Positions 7,897 to 15,725 of a DNA stretch of 64,000 bases are shown one piece after another. How positions within the stretch are numbered: position 1 is the first letter of the stretch; each line of letters starts with the position of its first letter. The stretch is from assembly GCA_021325135.1 (NCBI GenBank), contig JAJPHT010000045.1, positions 62,001-126,000 of the forward strand, in the 5' to 3' direction. The stretch comes from Pseudomonadota bacterium (GTDB taxonomy: Archaea; Thermoplasmatota; SW-10-69-26; JACQPN01; JAJPHT01). The notes beneath the pieces are model-generated. The model worked only from the letters and a program-made list of their open reading frames with translations, was not told where the DNA came from and searched no databases. The position numbers and the translations under genes are program-made.

Positions 7897-9040
7897 CGAC
7901 GAACACGCAGGCGGGCTCGCCTTGGCTCTGGCAGCGGATCTCGCTGCCCAGCGCGTGCCCGCCGTGGCGCCGGGCGACGGTCGCCTCCAGGACTCCTAGC
8001 GCGATGTGGCACGTGGGCGTCGAGTGGCCGCGCCCGGCCTCCAGCATGTCGGTGGCGTGGAACTCGTAGCGGCCCGCCTCCTCGCGCGCGAGGGCGATGG
8101 CGCCCAGCCCCATGTCCCGCAGCGCCTGGAGCGTCGCGTCGAGGGATTGCCCTTCGAGGTCCGCCGCCAGCGTGCGCCCCAGCGCGCGGCGCGAGACGGC
8201 CGTCGCGGAGGAGCCCTCGGTCAGGGCGCGCAGGATGCCGCGCACGAGCTTGCGCGCGACCAGCTGCCGGCGCGCCTCCTCCTCGCCGCGCTTGCGCGCC
8301 GTGATGTCGCGCATGACGCCCGTGTAGCCGATGAGGTGGCCCTCGGCGTCGCGCGCGAGGTTGATGCTGACGCTCACGTCCACCAGGGAGCCGTCCTTGC
8401 GGCGGCGCTTCGTCTCGTGGTCGCGCAGCGCGCCCTCGGCCCGAAGCCGGTCCGCGAGGAGCTTCGACTCGTCGGGCAGGTCGGGAGGAAGGAGCATCTG
8501 GCCGTCCTGCCCCAGGACTTCCTCCTTGGAGTAGCCGAAGAGGCGCTCCGCGCCCGCGTTCCACGTGAGGAAGCGCCCCTGCGCGTCGATGGTCATGATG
8601 GCGTCGTCCGCGCTCTCCACGGCCAGGAGGAGCCGCGAGCGGGCGTCCTCCGCGCGGCGGCGCTCGGTGATGTCGATGCCCACCGCCAGGACGCAGGGCG
8701 CGCCCGCGACGCTCACCACGTCCAGGGAGACGATGCAGTGCCGCTGCGCGCCGTCCTTCCGGTAGAAGACCAGCTCCACGTTGCGGGCGCGCCCGTGCGC
8801 GCGCAATTGGGCCTGCACGTCCGCGCGGGGCGCCTCCCGCCACACGCCCAGGGCGTAGGCGCTGCGGCCGACGACCTCCGAGCGCTCGTAGCCCAGCATC
8901 TCCAGCATGTGCCGGTTCGCGTCCACGAAGGTCCCGTCCCCCATGCGCGTCAGGCTGATGGCCGCAGGCACCTCCTGGTAGACCAGGGGGAAGAGCGAAG
9001 CGACGTCGGGGGCGGCGGGCGGTTCGGACAAGCCGCGCAC
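7877..9040 (-). CDS. PAS-PAS sensor protein with V4R domain
   Basis: A 387-residue soluble protein. The first PAS domain spans about 15-125 and ends in GIDITERRRAED. The second spans about 130-250, with SADDAIMTIDAQGRFLTWNAGAERLFGYS and a DITARKR end. Residues about 265-387 form a region containing TCHIALGVLEA and IRCQSQGEPACVF, the pattern of 4-vinyl-reductase (V4R) domains that bind small molecules. No kinase, HTH or cyclase domain is attached, so it probably acts through protein partners. It is divergent from alaX with 24 bases between the annotated starts. Confidence 0.8.
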   Translation of the reverse strand: MRGLSEPPAAPDVASLFPLVYQEVPAAISLTRMGDGTFVDANRHMLEMLGYERSEVVGRSAYALGVWREAPRADVQAQLRAHGRARNVELVFYRKDGAQRHCIVSLDVVSVAGAPCVLAVGIDITERRRAEDARSRLLLAVESADDAIMTIDAQGRFLTWNAGAERLFGYSKEEVLGQDGQMLLPPDLPDESKLLADRLRAEGALRDHETKRRRKDGSLVDVSVSINLARDAEGHLIGYTGVMRDITARKRGEEEARRQLVARKLVRGILRALTEGSSATAVSRRALGRTLAADLEGQSLDATLQALRDMGLGAIALAREEAGRYEFHATDMLEAGRGHSTPTCHIALGVLEATVARRHGGHALGSEIRCQSQGEPACVFVVKARDG

Positions 9041-9064
9041 CTTTCCCTTCCCACTTACTTAACG

Positions 9065-9823
9065 ATGACCCTTTTGCCCCAGGCGGGTCCTCTGGCTTCC
9101 GTGACGCGACGCCTCTATCTCGAAGACGCCTACCTGCGCGCCTGCGACGCGACCGTGCTGCGCGCCGAGGGCAACCGCGTCGTCCTCGACCAGACCGTCC
9201 TCTACGCCGAGAGCGGGGGGCAGGCGGCCGACCACGGCGTGCTGCGCTGGGACGGGGGCGAGGCGCGGGCCGTGGACTCCCAGATCGAGGGCGGGGGGCA
9301 CGTGGGCGACGTCTCGCACACGCTGGAAGGCGGGACCCCGCCCGCGGGCGCCCGCGTCCGCGTGGAGGTCGACTGGCCGCGGCGCTACGGTCTCATGCGG
9401 CACCACACCGCGGCGCACCTCATCGCGGCCGTCGTCTACCGCGACTTCAAGGCCAAGTTCACCGGGGGCCAGCTCTACCCCGACCGCGCGCGCCTGGACG
9501 TGCACTTCGACGGCTGGGACCCCGAGACGCCGCGCCGCGTCGAGGCCGCCGTCAACGCCGAGATCGCCAAGGGGCACGAGGTGAGGAACTACGACATCGG
9601 CCGCGAGGAGTTCGAGCGCCGCGACCTGCTGCGCACCGCCGAGAACCTCGTGGACCCGAGCCTTGAGCGCATCCGCCTCACGGACATCGTGGGCCTCGAC
9701 GTGCAGGCCGACGGCGGGACCCACGTGGGCAACGTGCGCGAGGTGGGCCGCGTCCTCGTGGGCAAGGCCGAGAACAAGGGGAAGGGGCACCGCCGCCTGA
9801 GCTATCAGTGCGTGGACGCGTGA
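9065..9823 (+). CDS. alaX: Alanyl-tRNA editing protein AlaX
   Basis: A 252-residue stand-alone editing-domain protein that would hydrolyse mischarged Ser-tRNA(Ala) or Gly-tRNA(Ala). It has the core domain with HHTAAHL (H114, H118) and a later DGGTHVGNVREVG (H220). The usual first ligand of the second metal motif, Cys in CGGTHV, is replaced by D216; some AlaX groups carry such a substitution. The N-terminal region YLEDAYLRACDATVLR...LDQTVLYAESGGQ is the family signature. GTG 9101, giving 240 residues starting VTRRLYLED, is an alternative start that leaves more room for the divergent promoter and matches the usual family N-terminus. Confidence 0.85.
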   Translation: MTLLPQAGPLASVTRRLYLEDAYLRACDATVLRAEGNRVVLDQTVLYAESGGQAADHGVLRWDGGEARAVDSQIEGGGHVGDVSHTLEGGTPPAGARVRVEVDWPRRYGLMRHHTAAHLIAAVVYRDFKAKFTGGQLYPDRARLDVHFDGWDPETPRRVEAAVNAEIAKGHEVRNYDIGREEFERRDLLRTAENLVDPSLERIRLTDIVGLDVQADGGTHVGNVREVGRVLVGKAENKGKGHRRLSYQCVDA

Positions 9824-9873
9824 CCGCCCGGTAGGCGCCACGCTTTTGCGCCCGCCGCCCTCCGCCATGCGGC

Positions 9874-10596
9874 GTGGCGCGCGACGAGCACGGCGAATCG
9901 CCCGCGCAGGTGCGGCGCGACCTCCTCATCTCCGCGCTGGCCATCGTGAGCGTGGCCATCGGGATCTACCAGCTCGCGCACGCCAAGGAGAGCCCCGAGT
10001 TCACCTGGCTCGACGCCGTGGACCTCGGCATCGTCGCGGTCTTCATCGTGGACTTCGTCGTCCAGGCGCGCCGGTGCGGCGACTGGCGGCAATACCTCCG
10101 CTGGCACTGGTGGGAGATCCCCAGCCTGATCCCCGTGGGGGGCGCCTTCGTCACCGGCGTCCCGGGCCTCGCGATCATCCGCGGCATCCGCCTCGTGCGG
10201 CTCGTGCGCGTGCTGCGCCTCCTGCGCCTCCTGGGCCTCGTCGCGCGCTTCCGGCGCATCGGGCGCTACGTGAAGCGCGTCGTCCACCGCGCGCACCTGG
10301 GCGGCATCCTCCTCGCGGCCGCGGCGGTCGTCGCCGGGGGCGCGCTCCTGGCCTTCGCCCTGGAGTCGGACGCCAACCCGGCCTTCTCCAGCTTCGGCGA
10401 CGCGCTCTGGTGGAGCCTCAACACGTTCGACAACGTCGCGTACCTGGACTTCCAGCCCGCCACCCTGGGAGGGCGCCTTCTCGCCGGCGCGCTGGAGGTG
10501 TGCGGCATCGGCTTCATCGGCGTCTTCACCGCGAGCCTCGCGGGCGCCATCCTCCAGGAGCCCAAGCCCGACGAGGAGGAAGAGGCCCGAGTGTGA
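9874..10596 (+). CDS. Voltage-gated-like ion channel with a non-canonical selectivity filter
   Basis: A 240-residue protein with the layout of a six-helix Kv-type channel. The helices lie near residues 15-35, 48-65, 85-105, an arginine-rich S4-like segment at 103-138 (RGIRLVRLVRVLRLLRLLG), a helix at 143-163, a pore region at 176-197 and a last helix at 203-225. The pore signature expected as TVGYGD reads TFDNVAYLDFQPAT, so the glycines that line the potassium filter are missing. It may conduct another ion or be a sensor relic. GTG 9874 is used because the preceding ATG is out of frame. Confidence 0.75.
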   Translation: MARDEHGESPAQVRRDLLISALAIVSVAIGIYQLAHAKESPEFTWLDAVDLGIVAVFIVDFVVQARRCGDWRQYLRWHWWEIPSLIPVGGAFVTGVPGLAIIRGIRLVRLVRVLRLLRLLGLVARFRRIGRYVKRVVHRAHLGGILLAAAAVVAGGALLAFALESDANPAFSSFGDALWWSLNTFDNVAYLDFQPATLGGRLLAGALEVCGIGFIGVFTASLAGAILQEPKPDEEEEARV

Positions 10597-10607
10597 GGGA
10601 TTCCATC

Positions 10608-10730
10608 CACTCCGTCGCGCGCCTCCCAAGCGCGGCCTGCGGGCCGCGCTGCGCGCGACTCCGTGGCAGGGGCTCTGCCCCTGCACCCCGCCAGGGGCGG
10701 GGACGCCCCTGGACCCCACCCACGGGCCCG
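10608..10730. repeat. Family A dispersed palindromic repeat, copy 1
   Basis: Starts with CACTCCGTCGC, contains a G/C hairpin (AAGCGCGGCC...GGCCGCGCT), then ACTCCGTGGCAGGGGC...GCCCCTGCACCCC and GGGGCGGGGACGCCCC. The same order of blocks recurs near 39511, 55785 and 56591. It fills the space between the channel gene and the FAH-like gene. Confidence 0.6.
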
Positions 10731-10769
10731 ACGAAAGGTTCACTCGCTCCCAGCGCGAAGAGGCCTGCC

Positions 10770-11057
10770 ATGGCGGGCGCGCGCGTCGTCCTCTTCATCA
10801 CCCGGAGCGATCCCCAGGGCCGCGAGCGGCTGGGGGCGTACCTTCCGGACGGCCGCCTGGTGGACCTCCAGGCCGGCCACATGGCGATGCGCGGCGTGCC
10901 TTCGCCCTTCCTGCGCGACCGCACCGCGTTCACCTTCGGCGCGGGGCCCGCCGCCGCCACCGTGGAGCAGGTGCTCGCCTGGGTCGCCTCGCAGCAGCCC
11001 CCCGGGGTCCTCGTGCCCGACCGCAACGTGCAGGTCACCGAGCCGCTGCGGGCGTGA
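10770..11057 (+). CDS. Truncated fumarylacetoacetate hydrolase family N-terminal domain protein
   Basis: Only 95 residues. The sequence (ERLGAYLPDGRLVDLQAGHMAMRG, then PSPFLRDRTAFTFG and VPDRNVQVTEPLRA) matches the small N-terminal domain that precedes the catalytic part of many FAH-superfamily enzymes. The large metal-binding catalytic domain of about 200 residues is absent, and the next gene begins 9 bases later in an unrelated family. It is therefore either a free-standing regulatory domain or the remnant of a deleted gene. Codon use is like its neighbours, with no stop or frameshift inside, so it may still be expressed. Confidence 0.6.
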   Translation: MAGARVVLFITRSDPQGRERLGAYLPDGRLVDLQAGHMAMRGVPSPFLRDRTAFTFGAGPAAATVEQVLAWVASQQPPGVLVPDRNVQVTEPLRA

Positions 11058-11066
11058 CGCGGGCCC

Positions 11067-12089
11067 TTGGCAAAGGCAGATAACAGGGGATCGGGCGAGC
11101 AGGGGGGCGTGCTCCCGGCCCAGGCCTTGGGCATCCTCGCCGCCTGCCTCGTCCTCCTGAGCGGGCTGACCGCGGCCCTTGCCTTCGCGCTCTGGAGCGG
11201 CCCGCGCAAGGCCGCGCCGCCCGGGTCCCGACCCGCGCAGGCCCCTCTGTCCTGGGGCGCGCTTCTGCGGGATGGTGCCCTCCTTTCGGCCTCGCTGGGC
11301 GTCGCGATCCTGGGCATCGCCGCCCTTTGGGGCGCCTTGTCTCTCCTGCGCTGGGCGTGGACGGGCGCGCCCGGGTGGGTCGTCCTGGGCGCCCTCGTCG
11401 CGGCGGGCGGGACCTACGCGATGCGCGAGCGACGCCGCAAGCGGGCGCGCGAGGCCGCCGAGCAGGCCGCTCGCCAGGAGGCGGAGGCGCGGCAGAAGCG
11501 CGAAGCGGCCGAAGCCGGAGCGCGCCGCGCCGAGGAGGCCCGCCAGGCCCGCGCCCGCTTCGAGGAGGAGCAGCGCCGCCGCGGGCTCGTGCCGCACGCG
11601 GGGCGCGACGGCGCCACGCGCTGGGTCGCGCCCGCCGAAGCGGAGAGCCTGGCGCGCCGCGCGGCGGCGTCCGAGGAGGAGGCGATGGTGCGCGCGTGCC
11701 TCGATGCGTTCTCCCCCTCGATGCGCCACGACCACGAGCTGCCCTACCACATGGAGCTCCTCGGGTACCTCCGCGCCAGGCTTCCCGCCGCGCTGCCGGA
11801 GGTGCAGGTGGGCTCCTCGCGGCCGGACATCGTGGTGGGCCGCATCGCCATCGAGGTCAAGGGCCCCACCGACGTGGCGGCGCTCCAGACCGTGGCGGAC
11901 AAGTGCGTCCGCTACGCCCAGCACTTCGACGTGGTGATCGTCGTCCTCTTCGACGTCACCGTGGGCGAGCGCATGTACGCCGAGTGGGAGCGCGGCATCG
12001 CGAGGACGTTCCCCCAGGTCGCCCTCGTCCGCAAGGCCCCGACGCGCGGGCCCGCCTCCTTCGGGAGCTACTCGTCCCGGGTCCGCTGA
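11067..12089 (+). CDS. Membrane protein with coiled coil and PD-(D/E)xK nuclease-like domain
   Basis: A 340-residue protein. Three hydrophobic segments lie near residues 20-42, 65-92 and 97-115. They are followed by an Arg/Glu/Ala-rich coiled coil (about 118-172) and a C-terminal alpha/beta domain. That domain contains SSRPDIVVGRIAIEVKG, which fits the D-x(n)-ExK core of the restriction-endonuclease-like fold, and then DVVIVVLFD. Such membrane-tethered domains occur in Mrr-like and other defence or stress proteins; the target here is unknown. The TTG start is weak, and GTG 11109 is an alternative. Confidence 0.6.
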   Translation: MAKADNRGSGEQGGVLPAQALGILAACLVLLSGLTAALAFALWSGPRKAAPPGSRPAQAPLSWGALLRDGALLSASLGVAILGIAALWGALSLLRWAWTGAPGWVVLGALVAAGGTYAMRERRRKRAREAAEQAARQEAEARQKREAAEAGARRAEEARQARARFEEEQRRRGLVPHAGRDGATRWVAPAEAESLARRAAASEEEAMVRACLDAFSPSMRHDHELPYHMELLGYLRARLPAALPEVQVGSSRPDIVVGRIAIEVKGPTDVAALQTVADKCVRYAQHFDVVIVVLFDVTVGERMYAEWERGIARTFPQVALVRKAPTRGPASFGSYSSRVR

Positions 12090-12140
12090 GCCCCGCCGGT
12101 GTGTCGCGGCGCAGCAGGTCGCCCCCGGGAGAGGCAGCCC

Positions 12141-12147
12141 TTATATT
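12141..12147 (+). promoter_or_regulatory. TATA box for the thiolase gene
   Basis: TTATATT stands out in G/C-rich surroundings. Its centre lies about 26 bases before ATG 12170, so transcription would start at or next to the start codon, giving a leaderless mRNA. Confidence 0.65.
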
Positions 12148-12169
12148 CGGAAAGGCCCGATGGCCAAGC

Positions 12170-13318
12170 ATGGCCTCGCCCCGCGAAGCGGTCATCGTCG
12201 ACGCGATCCGCACCCCCTTCGGCAAGCGCAACGGCTCCTTCAAGGACACGCACCCCGAGGTCCTGGGCGCCATGCCGCTGAAGGCCTTGACCGAGCGGCT
12301 GGGCCTTCGCCCCGACGAGATCGACGACGTCATCTACGGCAACGTGACCCCCGTGGGCGAGCAGGGGCTCAACATCGCGCGCAAGGTCGCGCTCCTCGCG
12401 GGCTGGGGCGACGGCGTCGCGGGCGTGCAGCTCAACCGCATGTGCGGCTCGGGCCAGCAGGCCATCAACTTCGCCGCGCAGGGCGTCATGAGCGGCGTCA
12501 ACGACCTCGTGATCGCGGGCGGCGTCGAGCACATGACGCGCGTGCCCATCGGCAGCGACGCGGGCCCCGTCTCGGAGGAGCTGGCCAACCTCTACGAGAT
12601 CCTCCACCAGGGCGAGAGCGCGGAGCGCATCGCCGACAAGTGGGGCTTCACGCGGGCGGACCTCGACCAGTTCGCGCTGGAGAGCCAGCACAAGTACGCC
12701 AAGGCGCGCGACGAGGGGCGCTACAAGAGCCAGATCGTCCCCGTGCGCGTGACGGTGGACGGCCAGGAGAGGATCGTCGAGGCGGACGAGCACCCGCGCC
12801 CCACCACGGCGGAGGGGCTCGCGAAGCTCAAGCCCGTCTTCCGCCCCGACAACGGGAGGATCACGGCGGGCAACAGCAGCGGCATCGTGGACGGCGCCGC
12901 CGCGGTCGTCGTCACGAGCGCGGAGAACGCGCAGCGCCGCGGCTGGAAGCCCCGCGCGCGCATCGTCGCGCAGGCCGCCGTGGGCAGCGACCCCGTGCTT
13001 ATGCTCACCGGCCCCATCCCCGCCACGAGGAAGGTCCTCGCCAAGGCCAAGCTCAACGTGGGCGACATCGACCTCTTCGAGTGCAACGAGGCGTTCGCCA
13101 GCGTCCCCCTCGCCTGGCAGAAGGACTGCGGCGTCGACCCCAGGAAGGTCAACGTCAACGGCGGCGCCATCGCCCACGGCCACCCCCTGGGCGCCACCGG
13201 CGCGGCGCTGGTCACCAAGCTCGTCAACGAGCTGGAGCGCACCGGCAAGCGCTACGGCCTCTCCACCATGTGCATCGGGTTTGGCCAGGGCATCGCGACC
13301 ATTGTGGAGCGCCTGTAA
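12170..13318 (+). CDS. Thiolase (acetyl-CoA acetyltransferase)
   Basis: A 382-residue thiolase of normal length. The nucleophile Cys lies in NRMCGSGQQA (near residue 91), the acid/base His in GGAIAHGHPLGATGAA (near 340), and the second Cys in MCIGFGQG near the C-terminus. NEAFA is also conserved. It would condense two acetyl-CoA to acetoacetyl-CoA (first step of the archaeal mevalonate pathway) or cleave 3-ketoacyl-CoA. In the final motif, CIGGGQG is more usual than CIGFGQG. A TATA box places the transcript start at the ATG. The fused dehydrogenase/hydratase at 39903 and the acyl-CoA dehydrogenase at 61689 could supply its substrates. Confidence 0.92.
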   Translation: MASPREAVIVDAIRTPFGKRNGSFKDTHPEVLGAMPLKALTERLGLRPDEIDDVIYGNVTPVGEQGLNIARKVALLAGWGDGVAGVQLNRMCGSGQQAINFAAQGVMSGVNDLVIAGGVEHMTRVPIGSDAGPVSEELANLYEILHQGESAERIADKWGFTRADLDQFALESQHKYAKARDEGRYKSQIVPVRVTVDGQERIVEADEHPRPTTAEGLAKLKPVFRPDNGRITAGNSSGIVDGAAAVVVTSAENAQRRGWKPRARIVAQAAVGSDPVLMLTGPIPATRKVLAKAKLNVGDIDLFECNEAFASVPLAWQKDCGVDPRKVNVNGGAIAHGHPLGATGAALVTKLVNELERTGKRYGLSTMCIGFGQGIATIVERL

Positions 13319-13393
13319 GCCGGTCATCCAGGCAGGTGTGGGTCCGCCGCAGCGGACCCACGGCGCATTGCGCCGCTGGTGCGCCAGCGGTGT

Positions 13394-13441
13394 CGGATCG
13401 GCTTCGGCCAGGGAATCGCGACGATCGTCGAGCGCCTGTAA
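13394..13441 (+). pseudogene. Stray copy of the thiolase C-terminal coding end
   Basis: Translates as RIGFGQGIATIVERL followed by TAA, the last 14 residues of the thiolase plus one changed residue. Six of the fifteen codons differ from the true gene only at the third base, so the copy came from a diverged functional thiolase. It has no start and no body. A hairpin (GTGGGTCCGC/GCGGACCCAC) lies between it and the intact gene. Confidence 0.75.
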
Positions 13442-13520
13442 CACCCGGCATGCGTCAGGGACGCCGAAGGCCCCGCACCAGAAGACGTATCCTCGCGCGC
13501 CCGACCACGTCTGGTACGGG

Positions 13521-14261
13521 ATGACGTCCGACGACGTGCAGGCGGCCCTGGGCGACACCGTCGACGCGCTGCTGGTCCTCGACGAGCCGCTCCTGAGCCC
13601 GCGATATCACGGCATCCTCGCGCGCCGCGCCACCGCGGGCATGCAGCAGGACCTCGCCAGGCTGCGCGGGCTCGTCCTCCAGGCGAACCGCGTCGCGCGC
13701 GCGGGGGCCAGGAAGTGGGCGCGCGCGTCGGCGCACGTCGTCGTCCACGACTTCCTCGATTGGGGCGAGCGGACGCTGCTGGACTCCTTCCTGAGCCTCG
13801 CCGAGACGGAGATGCGCGTCCTGGCCTCTGCCGCCCGCGCTGCCCCCACGCGGGAGATCCGCGCGGACTTCGACCAGACGGTGCTCCTCCACCGCGAGGC
13901 CGCGCGGACGCTGCGCGACGCGCTGGCGCCCCTGGACCCGGGGCGCGCCCTCGCCCCGCCGCCGCGCATGCCGGTGCGCCCCGTCCAGGAGGAGGCCGTC
14001 CCGGGGGACCTGCGCGGCCAGATCGAGGCGGCGATGCGCGGCTCCCTCGCCGCCGGACGCCCCATCCGGCAGGTCGCGCTGAGCCCCACCGCGCTGCGGC
14101 ACCTCCGCGACCAGGGGTGCTTCCAGGACGGCGAGACGACGCTCCTTCAGGTGCCCGTCGTCGTCGACTTCGGCTGGGACGTGTCCGCCTTCGCGCTCCA
14201 GACGCGCGACTGTGTGCCCCTGGAGGAGATCGTCCAGGAGCGCCGCGAGCGCGCCGGCTGA
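13521..14261 (+). CDS. Conserved-looking soluble protein of unknown function
   Basis: A 246-residue, mostly helical protein from ATG 13521, without signal or membrane segments. The first two thirds are Arg/Ala-rich helices with conserved-looking HVVVHDFLDWGERTLLDSFLSLAE. The C-terminal third reads as a beta-rich part, with VALSPTALRHLRDQGCF and LLQVPVVVDFGWDVSAFALQTRD. The FGWDVSAFALQ end resembles a small substrate-binding fold, but I recognise no family. It lies after the stray thiolase tail with no obvious TATA box, and the downstream small membrane gene may be co-transcribed. Confidence 0.55.
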   Translation: MTSDDVQAALGDTVDALLVLDEPLLSPRYHGILARRATAGMQQDLARLRGLVLQANRVARAGARKWARASAHVVVHDFLDWGERTLLDSFLSLAETEMRVLASAARAAPTREIRADFDQTVLLHREAARTLRDALAPLDPGRALAPPPRMPVRPVQEEAVPGDLRGQIEAAMRGSLAAGRPIRQVALSPTALRHLRDQGCFQDGETTLLQVPVVVDFGWDVSAFALQTRDCVPLEEIVQERRERAG

Positions 14262-14334
14262 AGGGCCACAACGCCGCAACGACGCAGCGGCCCCAGCGCA
14301 GCGCGCAAGCGCCGCCGCCCCCTCCCCGGCGCCC

Positions 14335-14520
14335 ATGCGTCGGGCCCTGCTCGCCGTGGGCGCCGCCCTCCTCAGCGCCATGGCCGCCGGCATCCTCCTC
14401 CTTCCCCACCCCGCCCCGGGGGCCGTCGGCGTCACCAGCAAGGAGGCCGGCGCCGCCTTCCTGGGGCTCATCATTCTCGTCGTCGCGATCCTGGGGCCGG
14501 ATTGGAGGGACTGGTTCTGA
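14335..14520 (+). CDS. Small two-helix membrane protein
   Basis: 61 residues from ATG 14335: a hydrophobic segment (about 4-25), a short loop (SKEAG) and a second hydrophobic segment (about 40-54) ending GPDWRDWF. No family is recognised. It follows the unknown gene at 13521 after 73 bases and precedes the large inverted repeat at 14594. Confidence 0.5.
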   Translation: MRRALLAVGAALLSAMAAGILLLPHPAPGAVGVTSKEAGAAFLGLIILVVAILGPDWRDWF

Positions 14521-14593
14521 GACGCTTCGCGTCTCAGCCTCGGTCCGCGCCGAAGGCGCGGACCGACTCGGCTGGGGGCCCTTCGGGCCCCCG

Positions 14594-14707
14594 GCGAGCG
14601 CCCCTTTTTTCGCAGAAATGCCCTTAGGGGCGCTCCGGCGCCGCCTTCGGCGGCGCCTGCGGCCCCTACAAGGCGTCCGGCATTTCTGCGAAAAAACGGG
14701 CGCTCGC
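14594..14707. repeat. 114-base nested inverted repeat with poly-T/poly-A arms
   Basis: Outer arms of about 29 bases (left GCGAGCGCCCCTTTTTTCGC and AGAAATGCC; right the reverse complement with one mismatch) enclose a second palindrome built on GGCGCC and GCCGCCTTCGGCGGC. The run of six T after a G/C stem could also act as a terminator in either direction. It separates the small membrane gene from the PfkB gene. Confidence 0.8.
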
Positions 14708-14758
14708 TGGTTCGCAAAGGGGGCAAACCTCAAGGTGCGGTCGCTTGCTTGCGGCGGC

Positions 14759-15670
14759 GTGAGCAGCCCTCTGCTTGTGGTCGGCACGGTGGCGTTGGAC
14801 AGCGTGGAGACGCCCTACGGGAAGGCCTCGGACGTGCTGGGCGGGAGCGCCACGTACTTCGCCGCCGGGGCGTCGTTCTTCGCGCCGGTGCGGCTGGTGG
14901 GGGTCGTCGGGGACGACTTCCCCATGGAGAAGCTCTCGTTCCTCCGGCGGCGCGGCGTCGACCTGGCGGGCATCGAGGTGGTGCCCGGGGGGAAGACGTT
15001 CCGCTGGGCGGGGCGATATCACCTTGACCTCAACCACCGCGACACGCTGGGCACGTGGCTCAACGTGCTGGAGACGTTCCAGCCCAAGCTCCCCGACGAG
15101 TGGCGCGACACGCCCTACGTGTTCCTCGCCAACATCGACCCCGTGCTCCAGCGCCAGGTGCTCGACCAGGTGAAGACGCCCAAGCTCACCGTCGCGGACA
15201 CCATGAACTTCTGGATCGGCAGCGTGCGCCCGGAGCTGGTGAAGACGCTCGCGCGCGTGGACGCCCTCATCGTCAACGACGAGGAGGCGCGGCAGCTTGC
15301 CGGCGTCCCCAACCTCGTGCGCGCCGCGGGGATCATCCGCCAGATGGGGCCCCGCACCGTGATCGTGAAGAAGGGCGAGCACGGCGCGCTCCTCTTCCAC
15401 GAGGGGAAGGTCTTCAGCGCGCCCGCCTACCCCCTGGAGGACGTGTTCGACCCCACCGGCGCGGGCGACACGTTCGCGGGCGGCTTCTACGGCTACCTCG
15501 CCAAGCAGGGCAAGGCCGACGAGGCCACGCTGCGCAACGCGGTGCTCTACGGCAGCGCGCTCGCCTCCTTCTGCGTGGAGCGCTTCGGGCCCGACCGCCT
15601 CGTCGACCTCACCTTGAAGGAGATCGAGGAGCGCGTCCAGGCCTTCCGGGACCTCGTCCGGGTGTCCTGA
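14759..15670 (+). CDS. PfkB-family carbohydrate/nucleoside kinase
   Basis: A 303-residue ribokinase-like enzyme. The N-terminal GGSATYFAAGASFF segment binds substrate, NDEEARQLAG is conserved in the middle, and DPTGAGDTFAGGFYGYLA holds the anion hole and catalytic Asp. The family phosphorylates sugars or nucleosides with ATP. The substrate is not clear, and the GGSATYFA form is common in uncharacterised members. GTG 14759 is chosen because it directly precedes the first beta strand (LLVVGTVALD). An upstream GTG near 14734 is possible. The gene is followed by a strong TATA box for the next unit. Confidence 0.85.
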   Translation: MSSPLLVVGTVALDSVETPYGKASDVLGGSATYFAAGASFFAPVRLVGVVGDDFPMEKLSFLRRRGVDLAGIEVVPGGKTFRWAGRYHLDLNHRDTLGTWLNVLETFQPKLPDEWRDTPYVFLANIDPVLQRQVLDQVKTPKLTVADTMNFWIGSVRPELVKTLARVDALIVNDEEARQLAGVPNLVRAAGIIRQMGPRTVIVKKGEHGALLFHEGKVFSAPAYPLEDVFDPTGAGDTFAGGFYGYLAKQGKADEATLRNAVLYGSALASFCVERFGPDRLVDLTLKEIEERVQAFRDLVRVS

Positions 15671-15694
15671 GGGAGAAGAGGCGACTTCCGCTCC

Positions 15695-15702
15695 TTCATA
15701 TA
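15695..15702 (+). promoter_or_regulatory. TATA box (TTCATATA)
   Basis: An A/T-rich box in G/C-rich context, with its centre about 27 bases before ATG 15726. It implies a transcript that begins at that ATG and continues into the HAD and CoA-binding genes. Confidence 0.6.
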
Positions 15703-15725
15703 CCTGGGAGAACGACGGCGCCTCC

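Noticed and set aside
14520..14580. Repeated GACGCTTCGCGTCTC-type short hairpins as family members
   Set aside because: Short hairpins like these are very common by chance at this base composition and show no shared block order.
13715..15670. Long frame running through the inverted repeat into the PfkB gene
   Set aside because: The part before 14759 is out of frame with the gene at 13521 and crosses the palindrome; the kinase fold begins right after GTG 14759.
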